Assembly (NCBI GenBank): GCA_019359045.1
Contig: JAHHIA010000001.1
Span: 62,001 to 126,000, forward strand
DNA length: 64,000 nt
DNA from: Scytolyngbya sp. HA4215-MV1
GTDB taxonomy: Bacteria > Cyanobacteriota > Cyanobacteriia > Leptolyngbyales > Leptolyngbyaceae
Direction: 5' to 3'
The position numbers and the translations under genes are program-made. Of this stretch, positions 46,446-56,400 are shown in pieces (the stretch's first letter is position 1; each line of letters begins with the position of its first letter). The notes under the pieces were generated by a model, which searched no databases, had not been told where the DNA came from, and saw only the letters and a program-made list of their open reading frames with translations.

Positions 46446-47054
46446 CCACGAATAGATTCAGACTGTTATGAACAAACTGAATCGAGAACTCAACCTGGTC
46501 AATCTTGGCAATGCAAAAAATTGCCGCACAAAAATAACCTCTGCAAGTAGCCTGCCAGACTCAACTAGCGACACACCCCGAAGCTTTCTAAAGATAGGAG
46601 TATCTTACAGGCATCTTCCCTCAAGACTCGAAACCTCAGCAGGAAACTTCAGATTTCGATGGGGAGATGTTTTTAGCCGTGATGGAAAAAGAGAGAGACC
46701 GGCACAGCAAATGATGAGCGATATCAACCTTAACCTAAATAGTAAACCCTAAATTTACCAATTAATCTGTAAAACTACTATACGTAGTGTTGAGGTTTTT
46801 AGTAATCTCTACATATAGGGTAGATTTCCTGCGATAACTCAGGTTCAGCCATTTGCCGGCTATCCAACGTTCCAGGCACCCTTCTCCAGAAAAAAGAAGG
46901 TTTGGGGATGAGGAATAGAGAATCTCAGAGGTTTATCCTTAAGTCTCAACCAGCACAGAGTTTGCGCCCCCCCCTACTCAAAATTTCTGTGCTGGGTCAC
47001 TTTCTGGCTAGAAATTATAAATGTTATCTCTGCCGCATCAAAAATTGATCTGAA
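46446..47054. other. Intergenic region between dnaA and the anti-sigma gene
   Basis: About 610 bases. It holds a 10-bp inverted repeat CCAGCACAGA (46950-46959) / TCTGTGCTGG (46986-46995) with an 8-base C-run in the loop, possibly a terminator of the anti-sigma gene. A plus-strand ORF at 46468-46752 lacks a ribosome site and family features and is left out. I searched for DnaA boxes by eye and found none. Confidence 0.5.
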
Positions 47055-47483
47055 TCAAGATTGTACAGGTTCTGGCAAGCTAGCTTCTAGTTTTAAGCAG
47101 TTGCGCCCATTCACCTGCAAGCTATATTCGACGCGATCCATCAATCGATTTAAGATGAGCCAGCCATAACCACTTTCTTGGCGATCTTCTGGGGTGGGAG
47201 GCAGATAGGTGGAAAGATCAAAGCCTTTACCATGATCCCAAATTTCCAGCGCAATATCACGCTCCCGTAGCTCTAGACGAATCAAGACGGGCAAATTGGG
47301 CTGATCCTTATGGGCATGGCGCACTACGTTGGAATAGGCTTCTACGAGAACCAGGCGCAAGCGGTTCGATTGACGGGGCCAATCGACATATTCCCCCAAT
47401 TCAACTTCCAAACTGCCCAGTAGCCAGTTTTCGACGATCGTTAAAAACTTCAGGTCACTTGGTACATGAAGCTCAGTTTTCAT
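47055..47483 (-). CDS. RsbW-type anti-sigma factor / serine kinase (HATPase)
   Basis: 142 residues. HATPase box 1 LVEAYSNVVRHAHKD, box 2 IWDHGKGFD and box 3 ESGYGWLILNRLMDRV. Such kinases bind sigma factors or anti-anti-sigma proteins. It starts three bases after the RsbU-type phosphatase, so the two form a partner-switching unit. Confidence 0.85.
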   Translation of the reverse strand: MKTELHVPSDLKFLTIVENWLLGSLEVELGEYVDWPRQSNRLRLVLVEAYSNVVRHAHKDQPNLPVLIRLELRERDIALEIWDHGKGFDLSTYLPPTPEDRQESGYGWLILNRLMDRVEYSLQVNGRNCLKLEASLPEPVQS

Positions 47484-47486
47484 TGA

Positions 47487-49208
47487 CTACAGAACCTCCA
47501 GAGAGAGTAGGGTTTGGTCGTCTTCCTGAACGACATTGTGCGCCCGAATTCGAGCCAGCAGATGATCGAGATCCAAAGACTGTTGTTCTTGGAGGAGCAA
47601 TTGCCAGAGACCTTTTTGTTGCAGCATAGCGTTGGCAATGGGTGGGCTTTTGCCCGAAGTGTCTGCAAGGTCTGTACCGACGATCGTTGCCTCCGTAATG
47701 CCATCACTGGTCAACAGCAAAATCTCACCCGGATTCAGTTCCAAGGTTCCTGCCGCGGCTTTCCAATTCGGCAAAATTCCCAACGGCACCCCTCGGACTT
47801 TTAAGTAGTTTGGCTCAACCCCGTCGCCTCCCTCTGCTTGTGCCACCACAGCTAGACTTGACCAAACCAGGGGATAGATATGCCCCGCATTAGCATAGAC
47901 CAGCTTCCGACTAGAAGGGGTATATCGAGCCAAAACCATTGTAATAAAGCAATTCGTGCTAATAAGTTCCTCTGACAAAATACTATTCAGGTTTTTCATC
48001 AAAACATCAGGTTCCGGTGAAGTTTCCTGAGAGAGTTCTCGTCGCAAGACCGAAATCGCACTTGCCATAAACAGAGCAGCGGGCACTCCTTTGCCAGACA
48101 CATCCCCCACTGCTAGCCAGATATCTCCTTGAGGGTGAGCATAGACCTCAAAGAAATCCCCCCCCACCTCTCGGGCTGGATAGCAGCAAGCCTGTACCTT
48201 TACCCCATCTAAATCAGGCATACTCTGACGCAGCAAGTTGCCTTGAATTTGGCGAGCAACGGCTAGCTCTGCCCGCATCTGCTCTGCTTGTAGCTGGGTG
48301 CGCTGATAAAGCTTTGCCTGAGAGATTGCCAACGCTGCTTGCTCTGCAACCCCTTCGATCAACTCCACATCACTCTTTGTCCAAGGAGATGCTTCCCCCG
48401 ATCGATAGAGTCCCAAAATCGCCAGAAAATCTTGCTGATAGGTCAGCGGTACGACCAACTTGATCAGAGATTGCCCCTCATCAATGCTGTGAGCAGTTTG
48501 CATCTGGCAACGTTCGAGCACAATGGTGACTAAGGGATCGTGCTTTAAAACGTCCAGTAATAAGTCAACGCTGCCATTGGCTGCTGATACTGCCACCGCA
48601 TGATACTGAAACAGTTCAGGGACAAGTGCATTATTTTCGACTGGACGTAGAATGCAGTGATTTGCTTCGAAGGTTTGTCCCAGGGTTGCTGCGATCGTTT
48701 GTAACATACTGGCATAATCCAGCGATCCCCGAATCGCCGTCATGACTGCATTGAAAATGGACTCGCGCCGCAGGGTTCGTCGCAATTCATGCGTCCGCTG
48801 TTTAATCACCCGATATGTTTCAGCCGCCTGTTGCACCACGGCTTTTAGGCTATCAGGACTCCAAGGCTTCGTAATGTACTTAAAAACCTTTCCAGAATTA
48901 ATTGCCTCTACCAGATCTTCTACATCGGTGTACCCCGTCAGAACTATCCGGATTGTGTCAGGGTACGGATCAACCGTCCGGCTCAAAAATTCGGTTCCCA
49001 ACATTTCTGGCATTCGCTGGTCAGAAATGATGATTGCCATCTCTCCCTGCTGTGCCAAGATTTCTAGGGCCTTCAGCGCACTGTCTGCCCGAAAGACTTC
49101 AAAGTCACGCCGAAAGGTGCGATAGAGCAAATCGAGGTTATCTGGCTCATCATCCACCACCATTAACCGGAGTTTGCTCTCAGTTCCCCGTTTCATGCGA
49201 TACTCCAT
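47487..49208 (-). CDS. Receiver-GAF-PP2C (RsbU/SpoIIE-type) phosphatase
   Basis: 573 residues. Receiver domain: VVDDEPDNLDLL, phospho-acceptor D63 in IISDQRMPE and K114 in YITKPW. A GAF-like domain (about 155-320) and a PP2C-type SpoIIE phosphatase (about 330-573) with EVGGDFFEVY, GDVSGKGVPAALFMA and LLLTSDGITEA follow. It should dephosphorylate an anti-anti-sigma factor under receiver control. The anti-sigma gene follows directly. Confidence 0.9.
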   Translation of the reverse strand: MEYRMKRGTESKLRLMVVDDEPDNLDLLYRTFRRDFEVFRADSALKALEILAQQGEMAIIISDQRMPEMLGTEFLSRTVDPYPDTIRIVLTGYTDVEDLVEAINSGKVFKYITKPWSPDSLKAVVQQAAETYRVIKQRTHELRRTLRRESIFNAVMTAIRGSLDYASMLQTIAATLGQTFEANHCILRPVENNALVPELFQYHAVAVSAANGSVDLLLDVLKHDPLVTIVLERCQMQTAHSIDEGQSLIKLVVPLTYQQDFLAILGLYRSGEASPWTKSDVELIEGVAEQAALAISQAKLYQRTQLQAEQMRAELAVARQIQGNLLRQSMPDLDGVKVQACCYPAREVGGDFFEVYAHPQGDIWLAVGDVSGKGVPAALFMASAISVLRRELSQETSPEPDVLMKNLNSILSEELISTNCFITMVLARYTPSSRKLVYANAGHIYPLVWSSLAVVAQAEGGDGVEPNYLKVRGVPLGILPNWKAAAGTLELNPGEILLLTSDGITEATIVGTDLADTSGKSPPIANAMLQQKGLWQLLLQEQQSLDLDHLLARIRAHNVVQEDDQTLLSLEVL

Positions 49209-49696
49209 TTCCAGATACTTGACATTGAGAAATTAAGGGGTGCCCCGACTAATTAAACCCTGCGGTAAGTACTCAATTGTCACGAATCGGGGAAGCGTGA
49301 CATACAGGGAAAGCAAGAAATTGTGGATTGAATAGAAGGCACCCAATTAGACGACAGGATTGAGAATTGAAAAAAGGCTAAAGCAGGAAAATTGTGGGAT
49401 TTGTAGAATGTATTTCTATCGCTTCAGACCTAATTTCTAGCCGAACAGAGCAGACTACGGGAGTTTCTCAATGTCAAAATAAAATTTTCAGCTACTTTAA
49501 GGTTCTCATCTCTAAAAAGAGTCCTGGCAAATCACTATACATGGACTCCTATCAGAAATGACCTTAGGTTCAAGTAACCTTAACAAACAAATGCAGTGCC
49601 CCCCTGAATTGTCTATTGATCATAAATCGTATTGATTGAGGTGAAATCTGGGTCACTTTCAGGTTACCCTGATTCCAGTTTTATTTGGCGCTCAAT
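49209..49696. other. Intergenic stretch without a gene
   Basis: About 490 bases upstream of the phosphatase gene and downstream of hsp20; AT-rich. No ORF or clear promoter motif. Confidence 0.4.
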
Positions 49697-49727
49697 AGAA
49701 AAACTCCGTAGTCAGTCCTACGGAGTT
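49697..49727 (-). terminator. Rho-independent terminator downstream of hsp20
   Basis: Stem AACTCCGTAG (49702-49711) / CTACGGAGTT (49718-49727), loop of six; on the minus strand it is followed by TTTTTCTATT. It lies about 125 bases after the hsp20 stop. Confidence 0.7.
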
Positions 49728-49852
49728 CAGAAGAGATTCTGGGAGTTGATTCAAAAGAAGGAATAAAGCATCAAGCTTTACTTAATTCTCCAGATCTCCA
49801 GAGAATATTGACGTGGATTGAGTAAATCAGTTCTTCATCTCGAAGCTTGACT

Positions 49853-50344
49853 CTACTCTTTCGCTGACTCACCTTTTGCTTCCAGAGTTGGGGTAGATTC
49901 GGCTGTATTCAAGTCTGCCAAGTTAACCTTGAAAACTTGGTTGCGAGCTTCTGCCACCTTTGGCAAGGTTAGGGTCAGAATGCCGTCTTTGAAATCAGCT
50001 TGTACCTGGTCGTTTTGGACAGCGATCGGCAAAGGAATGACTCGCTGGAATTTTCCATAACGAAATTCGGAATGGAAATATCCTTTTTCTTCACTTTTTT
50101 GTTCGTAGCGATGTTCACCTGATAAAGCAACAGCTTCCCGCATAACTTGAACATCTAGATCTTTTGCAGTCATGCCTGGTAATTGCGCTTTTAGAACTAG
50201 GTGATCGCCTGCGTCTTTGAGTTCAACCGCAGGCATCCATTCTGTTTGCGAATTTGTAGTGTGAGTTAGCTCATCAAACACTTGGTCCAGTTGATGACGC
50301 AAGGTTTCAATTTGCCGGAAAGGTTGCCAGTAGCGGATCATCAT
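49853..50344 (-). CDS. Hsp20 / alpha-crystallin small heat-shock protein
   Basis: 163 residues from the ATG after GAGGTG (the frame extends 17 codons further without a ribosome site). Motifs: DHLVLKAQLPGMTAKDLDVQV (alpha-crystallin strand region), GYFHSEFRYGKFQRVIPLP and DGILTLTLPKV with the IXI-like tail. A holdase chaperone. Confidence 0.92.
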   Translation of the reverse strand: MMIRYWQPFRQIETLRHQLDQVFDELTHTTNSQTEWMPAVELKDAGDHLVLKAQLPGMTAKDLDVQVMREAVALSGEHRYEQKSEEKGYFHSEFRYGKFQRVIPLPIAVQNDQVQADFKDGILTLTLPKVAEARNQVFKVNLADLNTAESTPTLEAKGESAKE

Positions 50345-50640
50345 ATGTTTCACCTCTATGACAAATACTAGATTGTGTGGCGTAAATTGCCTCAACGGTT
50401 TACAGTTCTATGATGCAATAGGTCTTTCAAGTCATGGGTTGGGAAAACTGTACTTATCAGGTCGTGATTTCCTGAAAAATTTGTACTGCGTCATTGGGAA
50501 AAGTCTTCCTTTTGAGGGAAAAATCTTCATCACTGTTGGAAGTACTATCGGCACTTTGGTGGGCAGTTTAAGTTAGAACGACGCCTTAAACTGACACGAA
50601 GGTCAGCAGGCAATTTACCAATTTCATACAAGGGTATTTC
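50345..50640. other. Intergenic region between hsp20 and cytosine deaminase
   Basis: About 296 bases holding the divergent promoters. No CIRCE-like inverted repeat seen. Confidence 0.4.
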
Positions 50641-52008
50641 ATGCGATCGATCGCTGGAAATGGATTCATTTTTCACTCCGAGGTTTTGCAGTCTGAACAC
50701 TACTGGCTCAAAAATGCCCATGTCCCAAGTTCGTTACTGGATCGAGAGGAAACCGCGATCGTCCTCAACCAAACCCGTGAAGGGCTATCGCTAGTTGACA
50801 TTGAAGTTCGAGGGGGAGCGATCGCGCAAATTGTGGCTGCTAACCCAGCGCCTTCCCTATCTGTATCTGCGATCGACCTGAGGCAAGGAATGGTTCTGCC
50901 TTGTTTTATCGATATTCATACTCATTTGGATAAGGGGCAAATCTGGAATCGTACGCCTAATTTGAATGGCACCTTTACAAATGCGCTAGAACAGGTGAAA
51001 AAAGATTGTCAAAATCATTGGCATGCAGAGGATGTTTATCGTCGCATGGAATTTGGGTTGAAGTGTAGCTACGTCCATGGCACTCAAGCCATTCGCACCC
51101 ACATCGATGCGTTAGGGAAACAAGCTGAAATTAGCCTGGGAGTGCTAAAAAGGCTGCAAGCAGAATGGGCAGGCCGGTTATCTTTGCAAGCCGCCTCCCT
51201 GGTGCCATTGGAAATCTGGCTCACACCCGAGGGAGAAATCCTGGCAGATCAGTTTGCTGAGGTTAATGGATTACTCGGCGGCTTTGCTTTAATGCGCCCC
51301 GATTTGGATGCAGCACTCGATCGGGTCTTCGTGCTGGCAAAGGAACGAGATCTGGATCTCGATTTTCACTGTGATGAAACCAATGATCCACACTCCATCA
51401 CATTGCGCCATGTTGCCCAGGCAGCTATTCGTCACCAGTACGAAGGGCGAGTGATTTGTGGACACTGCTGTAGTTTGGCGGTGCAGTCAGCAGTCGAGGC
51501 AACTAAAACGCTCGATTGGGTACAGCAGGCGGGCATTGGTATTGTGAGCTTGCCGATGTGCAATTTGTATTTGCAAGATCGGCAATCGGGACGAACTCCT
51601 CGCTGGCGAGGCGTGACGCTTTTACATGAGTTGAAGCAACGTGGGGTTGACGTCGCGATCTCCAGTGACAATTGCCGTGATCCCTTCTTTGGCTTTGGCG
51701 ATCATGATGCGCTGGAGGTGTTTAACCTCTCTACTCGGATCGCCCATTTGGATGCACCCTATGGAGATTGGATTAATACCATCACTGCAACACCTGCAAA
51801 GTTAATGGGGTTGCCAGCGTTGGGACGTTTAGCAAGGGGACTGCCTGCCAATCTGGTGCTGTTTCGGGGACGGAGTTTCAGCGAGTTGTTGTCTCGATCT
51901 CAGCACGATCGCGTTGTGTTGCGAAGGGGAAAGGCGATCGATACCACCCTGCCCGACTATGCGGAATTGGATGATCTGCTGACTCCTTCGAGTGTTCAAG
52001 CTAATTAA
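50641..52008 (+). CDS. Cytosine deaminase / amidohydrolase
   Basis: 455 residues, near the codA size. Metal-binding HTHLDKG, then IRTHIDALG, HCDETNDP and the catalytic-Asp site SSDNCRDPF. Hydrolyses cytosine to uracil or acts on a related base. N-terminal 50 residues (YWLKNAHVPSSLL) precede the barrel. Confidence 0.85.
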   Translation: MRSIAGNGFIFHSEVLQSEHYWLKNAHVPSSLLDREETAIVLNQTREGLSLVDIEVRGGAIAQIVAANPAPSLSVSAIDLRQGMVLPCFIDIHTHLDKGQIWNRTPNLNGTFTNALEQVKKDCQNHWHAEDVYRRMEFGLKCSYVHGTQAIRTHIDALGKQAEISLGVLKRLQAEWAGRLSLQAASLVPLEIWLTPEGEILADQFAEVNGLLGGFALMRPDLDAALDRVFVLAKERDLDLDFHCDETNDPHSITLRHVAQAAIRHQYEGRVICGHCCSLAVQSAVEATKTLDWVQQAGIGIVSLPMCNLYLQDRQSGRTPRWRGVTLLHELKQRGVDVAISSDNCRDPFFGFGDHDALEVFNLSTRIAHLDAPYGDWINTITATPAKLMGLPALGRLARGLPANLVLFRGRSFSELLSRSQHDRVVLRRGKAIDTTLPDYAELDDLLTPSSVQAN

Positions 52009-52045
52009 AGATCGCGGATTCAGTAAAACCAATGATTCGGCAGTA

Positions 52046-52200
52046 GGGGCGTGGCATTTGGCAGATCAATTCTGCAACCCTTGCTAGGATCTTTGCCCAA
52101 ATGCTGCGCCCTTACAAGATTCCAGTTGGCAGGAGAGGCGTGGCATTTGGCAGATCGATTCTGCAACTCTTGCTAGGATTTTCGCCCAAATGCCGCGCCC
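52046..52200. repeat. Two near-identical hairpin repeats
   Basis: GGGCGTGGCATTTGG...CCCAAATGCTGCGCCC at 52046-52111 and GGCGTGGCATTTGG...CCCAAATGCCGCGCCC at 52137-52200. Each unit has an inverted repeat of about 15 bases around a common centre (AGATC.ATTCTGCAAC.CTTGCTAGGAT). Follows the cytosine deaminase stop. Confidence 0.85.
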
Positions 52201-52261
52201 TTACTAAATACCATCTGTTTAATTTCCATTCCCAAGCCGTTTTGGGTGACACGATCGTTTT

Positions 52262-53638
52262 TTAGGAGGCGACACTCACGCGATCGGAATTTTGCAATCT
52301 CTGAGTTCGCCAGCTTGCCAAATCGACGAAAGCCCGATCGCGATATTGACCATATCGCTCTTGCTTGTTGCGAATGCGTTTGGGCAACTCTGGCAAAATG
52401 CCAAAGTTAGGTGGCATGGGCTGAAAGTGCTTAGGTGAAGCAGAACTAATGAAATCGAACAACGCTCCCATCATGGTTGTGACGGGCAAAGTCACAGGCT
52501 CAAGCCCCAGAGCGACTCGGGCGGCATTGGTACCTGCCAGCCAACCGCCTGCCGTAGCTGCGGTATAGCCTTCAGTGCCAACCAGTTGTCCCGCTGCCAA
52601 TAGGGTCGATCGCTGCTTAAACTGCAAAGTAGTGTGCAACAGTTCCGGTGAATTAATGAAGGTATTGCGGTGCATCACGCCCATGCGGACAAATTCTGCA
52701 TTTTCCAAACCGGGAATTAGCTGAAAGACTCGCTTTTGCTCTCCCCAGCGTAGATTGGTCTGAAAACCTACCATATTCCAAAGTTGTCCGGCTTTGTCTT
52801 CTTGCCGCAGTTGCACCACGGCATAGGGACGCTTGGCTTTGTTCTCTGGTTCACGAAAATCGCCCAGACGCGCATCGAAGAGTCCCACGGGCTTGAGGGG
52901 ACCGTAGCGCATGGTGTCTTCGCCCCGCTTTGCCATTTCTTCGATCGGCAAACAGGCTTCAAAAAACTTGGCGGTTTCTCGTTCAAAATCCTTGAGTTCT
53001 GCCTGCTCTGCCTGACACAGCGTTTGCCAAAAGTGGAGGTATTGCTCCCGATTCATGGGGCAGTTGAGATAGGCAGCTTCGCCCCGATCGTAGCGAGAAG
53101 CCAGAAACGCGATCTCATAGTCGATCGACTCACCGACCACGATCGGACTAGCAGCATCAAAGAAGCTCATGTACTCCATGCCCGTAAACCGCTGCAAATC
53201 CTCAGTCAGCGCTGGACTGGTGAGCGGACCCGTTGTCAAAACCACAATTCCTTCTGTGGGAATTTGGGTCACTTCATCACGGCGCAGCTCAATCAGGGGA
53301 TGACTTGCCAGGGTTTCCGTCAAATCGCGACTAAAGACTGCCCGATCGACTGCCAATGCTCCGCCTGCTGGCACGGAATGCTCGTCCGCTTTACTAATCA
53401 CGATCGATCCCAACTGCCGCAGTTCTTCGTGCAACAGTCCCGAAGCGCGATCGGTCGCCTGCGCTCCAAACGAGTTGCTGCACACCAGTTCTGCCAAATG
53501 TTCTGTATGGTGAGCCGGACTCAGCCGCTGGGGACGCATTTCATGCAAAATCACCGGCACACCAGCCTGAGCAATCTGCCAGGCTGCTTCTGTCCCGGCT
53601 AATCCGCCGCCAATCACCTGAATCGGTTGTTCCAACAT
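52262..53638 (-). CDS. trmFO: Methylenetetrahydrofolate-tRNA-(uracil-5-)-methyltransferase
   Basis: 458 residues from the ATG chosen here. FAD-binding [12 protein letters not shown] at the start, then [47 protein letters not shown] and [24 protein letters not shown] sequence. Makes 5-methyluridine 54 of tRNA. Confidence 0.95.
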   Translation of the reverse strand: MLEQPIQVIGGGLAGTEAAWQIAQAGVPVILHEMRPQRLSPAHHTEHLAELVCSNSFGAQATDRASGLLHEELRQLGSIVISKADEHSVPAGGALAVDRAVFSRDLTETLASHPLIELRRDEVTQIPTEGIVVLTTGPLTSPALTEDLQRFTGMEYMSFFDAASPIVVGESIDYEIAFLASRYDRGEAAYLNCPMNREQYLHFWQTLCQAEQAELKDFERETAKFFEACLPIEEMAKRGEDTMRYGPLKPVGLFDARLGDFREPENKAKRPYAVVQLRQEDKAGQLWNMVGFQTNLRWGEQKRVFQLIPGLENAEFVRMGVMHRNTFINSPELLHTTLQFKQRSTLLAAGQLVGTEGYTAATAGGWLAGTNAARVALGLEPVTLPVTTMMGALFDFISSASPKHFQPMPPNFGILPELPKRIRNKQERYGQYRDRAFVDLASWRTQRLQNSDRVSVAS

Positions 53639-53680
53639 CCCTATCCCAATCAAACTGCCTTTTTAAGGATAACCTTTGCT

Positions 53681-54256
53681 TCAGGCAGATAGTTTGGTCA
53701 GAATGTTTGCTAAATTGACCCCCAACTGCTCGATCTCTGCCTGCTGCTTTGCGTCTTGCATTGAGCCATCCGGATTAAACGCCTCATGCGCTTTAGAAAC
53801 GGCAATTTGATCAGGCAAAACAATCACTTTAATATTGCCAAGAATCGATCGCACATGCACCAACCCCCGCAATCCACCCAGAGCACCCGGTGAAGCACTC
53901 ATAATGGTTGCCACTTTGCCCGCAAAACAGGCAAGCGGCGCTTCGCCTTCAGCCGGACGCGATGCCCAATCGATCGCATTCTTCAACACAGCAGAAATTG
54001 AACTGTTATATTCCGGCGAAGCAATTAATAAACCCTGATGTTCAATCAACAGCTTCTTCAGTGTTTGGGCATTTTGAGGAATCCCCTCCGCTGCTTCCAA
54101 ATCGCCATCATAAAGCGGCATCGGGAGATCTCGCAGATCCAAAAATGTGACTTCCGCTCCAGCGGTGCGCGCCCCTGCTGCGGCAACTTTGACCAGTTGT
54201 TTGTTATACGAGCCAATACGAGTACTGCCAGCAAAAGCTAGAATTTTGGGCGACAT
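53681..54256 (-). CDS. NADPH-dependent FMN reductase family protein
   Basis: 191 residues from the ATG after AGGAAAG. FMN-binding GSTRIGSYNKQL, PEYNSSISAVLKNAIDW, and LGGLRGLVHVRSILGNI. Reduces FMN or quinones. Confidence 0.88.
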   Translation of the reverse strand: MSPKILAFAGSTRIGSYNKQLVKVAAAGARTAGAEVTFLDLRDLPMPLYDGDLEAAEGIPQNAQTLKKLLIEHQGLLIASPEYNSSISAVLKNAIDWASRPAEGEAPLACFAGKVATIMSASPGALGGLRGLVHVRSILGNIKVIVLPDQIAVSKAHEAFNPDGSMQDAKQQAEIEQLGVNLANILTKLSA

Positions 54257-54305
54257 AGGAAACTTTCCTGATGGGTTAATCAAAGCGATTAATCAAAGCA
54301 ATGAA

Positions 54306-55160
54306 TCAAAAAAGACTCAGTTGAGCAGGTGGTAGATCCAACTCATCCCAAGGTAAGGACGGTACAATCGTGCCCTGCCGTTCTAGTAATCGCTGAAAAT
54401 TACGAGCATGATACGGCGATCGGCGCTCATCTGGACAGTGCATAAAGAAATAAATTTCCATTCCCTGACTGATCCATTCATCGACCCGCTCAGCCCACTC
54501 TGCCCAATAGTCTCGATTGGCATCTGGGTTGGGATGGCTAATAAACCGCACCAAGCTAAAAGGAGCCGTCGCCTCAGGTCGCAGCGGTAATTTAGGTTTG
54601 CGCCGTTCCGACATCACTTGTGGATCATCCTCGCACTCATAAATCGGGCGCGTATCCAGCAGCACTCGCCCAATGCCCCGATTTCGCAATTCATCATTCA
54701 AGCGATCGGCGATCGGTGCCCGAAACCAATCTAAATGTCGCACTTCCAGCGCCAACGGCACCCCTGTCTCTTGCCAGGCTTGCAAAAATGCTATCAAATC
54801 ATCCCAGGCATCCGGATGATATCCCGGCGGCAGTTGAGCAAACAAGGGTCCCAAATGCTCTCCCAGTCCTTGCATCAATTCCAAAAATTTGATTGCCGCT
54901 GGGATTGAGGGTTGCAATAACCCTTGATGGGTCACAAACTTGGGCAACTTAGGACAAAATTTGAATCCCGTAGGCACTTCACTTGCCCAGCGTTTCACCG
55001 TGTCACGATCGGGCACCGAATAAAACGTGGTATTCCCCTCCACGGTGGTAAATCGCTGCCCATACAGGTTAAGAAATTCTCCCGATCGACTCCCCGGTGG
55101 ATAAAAATCTCCCACCCATTCCTTATAAGCCCAAACCGCGCACCCAATATGGAAAGTCAT
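54306..55160 (-). CDS. DUF72 protein
   Basis: 284 residues. Begins FHIGCAVWAYKEWVGDFYP with FTTVEGNTTFYSVPD, FKFCPKLPKFVTH, LFAQLPPGYHPD and MEIYFFMHCPDERRSPYHARNF, a standard DUF72 order. Fold is a TIM barrel; function unknown. Confidence 0.9.
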   Translation of the reverse strand: MTFHIGCAVWAYKEWVGDFYPPGSRSGEFLNLYGQRFTTVEGNTTFYSVPDRDTVKRWASEVPTGFKFCPKLPKFVTHQGLLQPSIPAAIKFLELMQGLGEHLGPLFAQLPPGYHPDAWDDLIAFLQAWQETGVPLALEVRHLDWFRAPIADRLNDELRNRGIGRVLLDTRPIYECEDDPQVMSERRKPKLPLRPEATAPFSLVRFISHPNPDANRDYWAEWAERVDEWISQGMEIYFFMHCPDERRSPYHARNFQRLLERQGTIVPSLPWDELDLPPAQLSLF

Positions 55161-55491
55161 ATCCCTATGCTATGCCCGCTTGTCGCAAAAGCACTATCCT
55201 AAAAGTTGGACTTTAGACCAACAGCACTGAAATCAACCTTTGACACTGAAATCAGCCTTTAATAAGGTTGGCAGCCTTCAAAATTTTGGATTTTGGATTT
55301 TAGCTTAAATCCAAAGTTAACTCGTCCAATACCTTTACCTTCATTCGCTTAACTATCTTTATTCGCTTAACCGCCACACTCCATCACCCCATCCCTCCGT
55401 CCCCCCATACCCTCATCCCTCAAAACGCTCCATTAACAGTCAGCCCTCAGCACTTGGTAGAATCAACACAGTAAATTTTCAGGACAACAGC
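55161..55491. other. Intergenic region upstream of lipA
   Basis: About 331 bases, containing GGATTTTGGATTTTAGC repeats and a polypyrimidine tract. No gene. Confidence 0.5.
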
Positions 55492-56400
55492 GTGGTCGTT
55501 AAACCGGAATGGTTACGGGTCAAAGCCCCTCAATGGGAACGGGTGGGTAGTGTCAAAGAAATCTTGCGCGATCTTTCCCTCAATACCGTTTGCGAAGAAG
55601 CATCCTGCCCCAACATTGGTGAATGCTTCCATCACGGCACCGCCACGTTTCTGATCATGGGTCCTGCTTGTACCCGTGCCTGCCCCTATTGCGACATCGA
55701 TTTTGAGAAGAAGCCCCAAGCCCTCGATCCCACGGAACCTGATCGCTTAGCAGAAGCTGTGCGGCGACTCAATCTCAACCATGTGGTAATTACCTCTGTT
55801 AATCGGGATGATTTACCTGATGGTGGAGCCACTCAGTTTGTCCGCTGCATCGAGGCAGTACGAGCAGTCTCTCCCAAAACCACGATCGAAGTTCTGATTC
55901 CCGACCTCTGTGGTGACTGGGATGCCTTGGCGCAAATTCTCCAGGCAAACCCAGAAGTGATGAACCACAATACAGAGACCATTCCCCGATTGTATCGGCG
56001 GGTGCGTCCCCAGGGCAGCTATGAACGATCGCTCGATCTGCTCCGTCGTAGTCGAGCCTTAGCACCTTGGGTCTATACCAAATCAGGCATCATGGTGGGT
56101 TTAGGCGAAACAGATGCAGAAGTTCGCCAAGTCATGCAAGATTTGCGCGCTATCGATTGCGACATCTTGACGATCGGGCAATACCTCCAACCCACCCAAA
56201 AACATCTGGGCGTAGAGTGCTTCATCCCACCGACCCAATTTGATGCCTGGAGACAATGGGGAGAATCCCTCGGCTTTCTGCAAATCGTTGCTTCTCCGCT
56301 GACTCGCAGTTCGTACCATGCCGAACAAGTCAGAGTACTGATGGAGCGGTTCCCCCGATCGAAAAATTATCAAGCTTGTGAGTCATCCGTTTTTGAGTGA
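55492..56400 (+). CDS. lipA: Lipoyl synthase
   Basis: 302 residues, GTG start. Auxiliary-cluster cysteines C34, C39, C45 ([12 protein letters not shown]) and radical-SAM C60, C64, C67 (CTRACPYC). Later [15 protein letters not shown] and [11 protein letters not shown]. Inserts sulfur into octanoyl groups. The gpsA ATG overlaps its stop. Confidence 0.96.
   Translation: MVVKPEWLRVKAPQWERVGSVKEILRDLSLNTVCEEASCPNIGECFHHGTATFLIMGPACTRACPYCDIDFEKKPQALDPTEPDRLAEAVRRLNLNHVVITSVNRDDLPDGGATQFVRCIEAVRAVSPKTTIEVLIPDLCGDWDALAQILQANPEVMNHNTETIPRLYRRVRPQGSYERSLDLLRRSRALAPWVYTKSGIMVGLGETDAEVRQVMQDLRAIDCDILTIGQYLQPTQKHLGVECFIPPTQFDAWRQWGESLGFLQIVASPLTRSSYHAEQVRVLMERFPRSKNYQACESSVFE

Noticed and set aside
46468..46752. 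Plus-strand 94-residue ORF upstream of dnaA
   Set aside because: No ribosome site and composition unlike a protein; lies in intergenic DNA.
45018..47054. Replication origin next to dnaA
   Set aside because: No cluster of DnaA boxes (TTATCCACA type) or AT-rich unwinding repeats seen.
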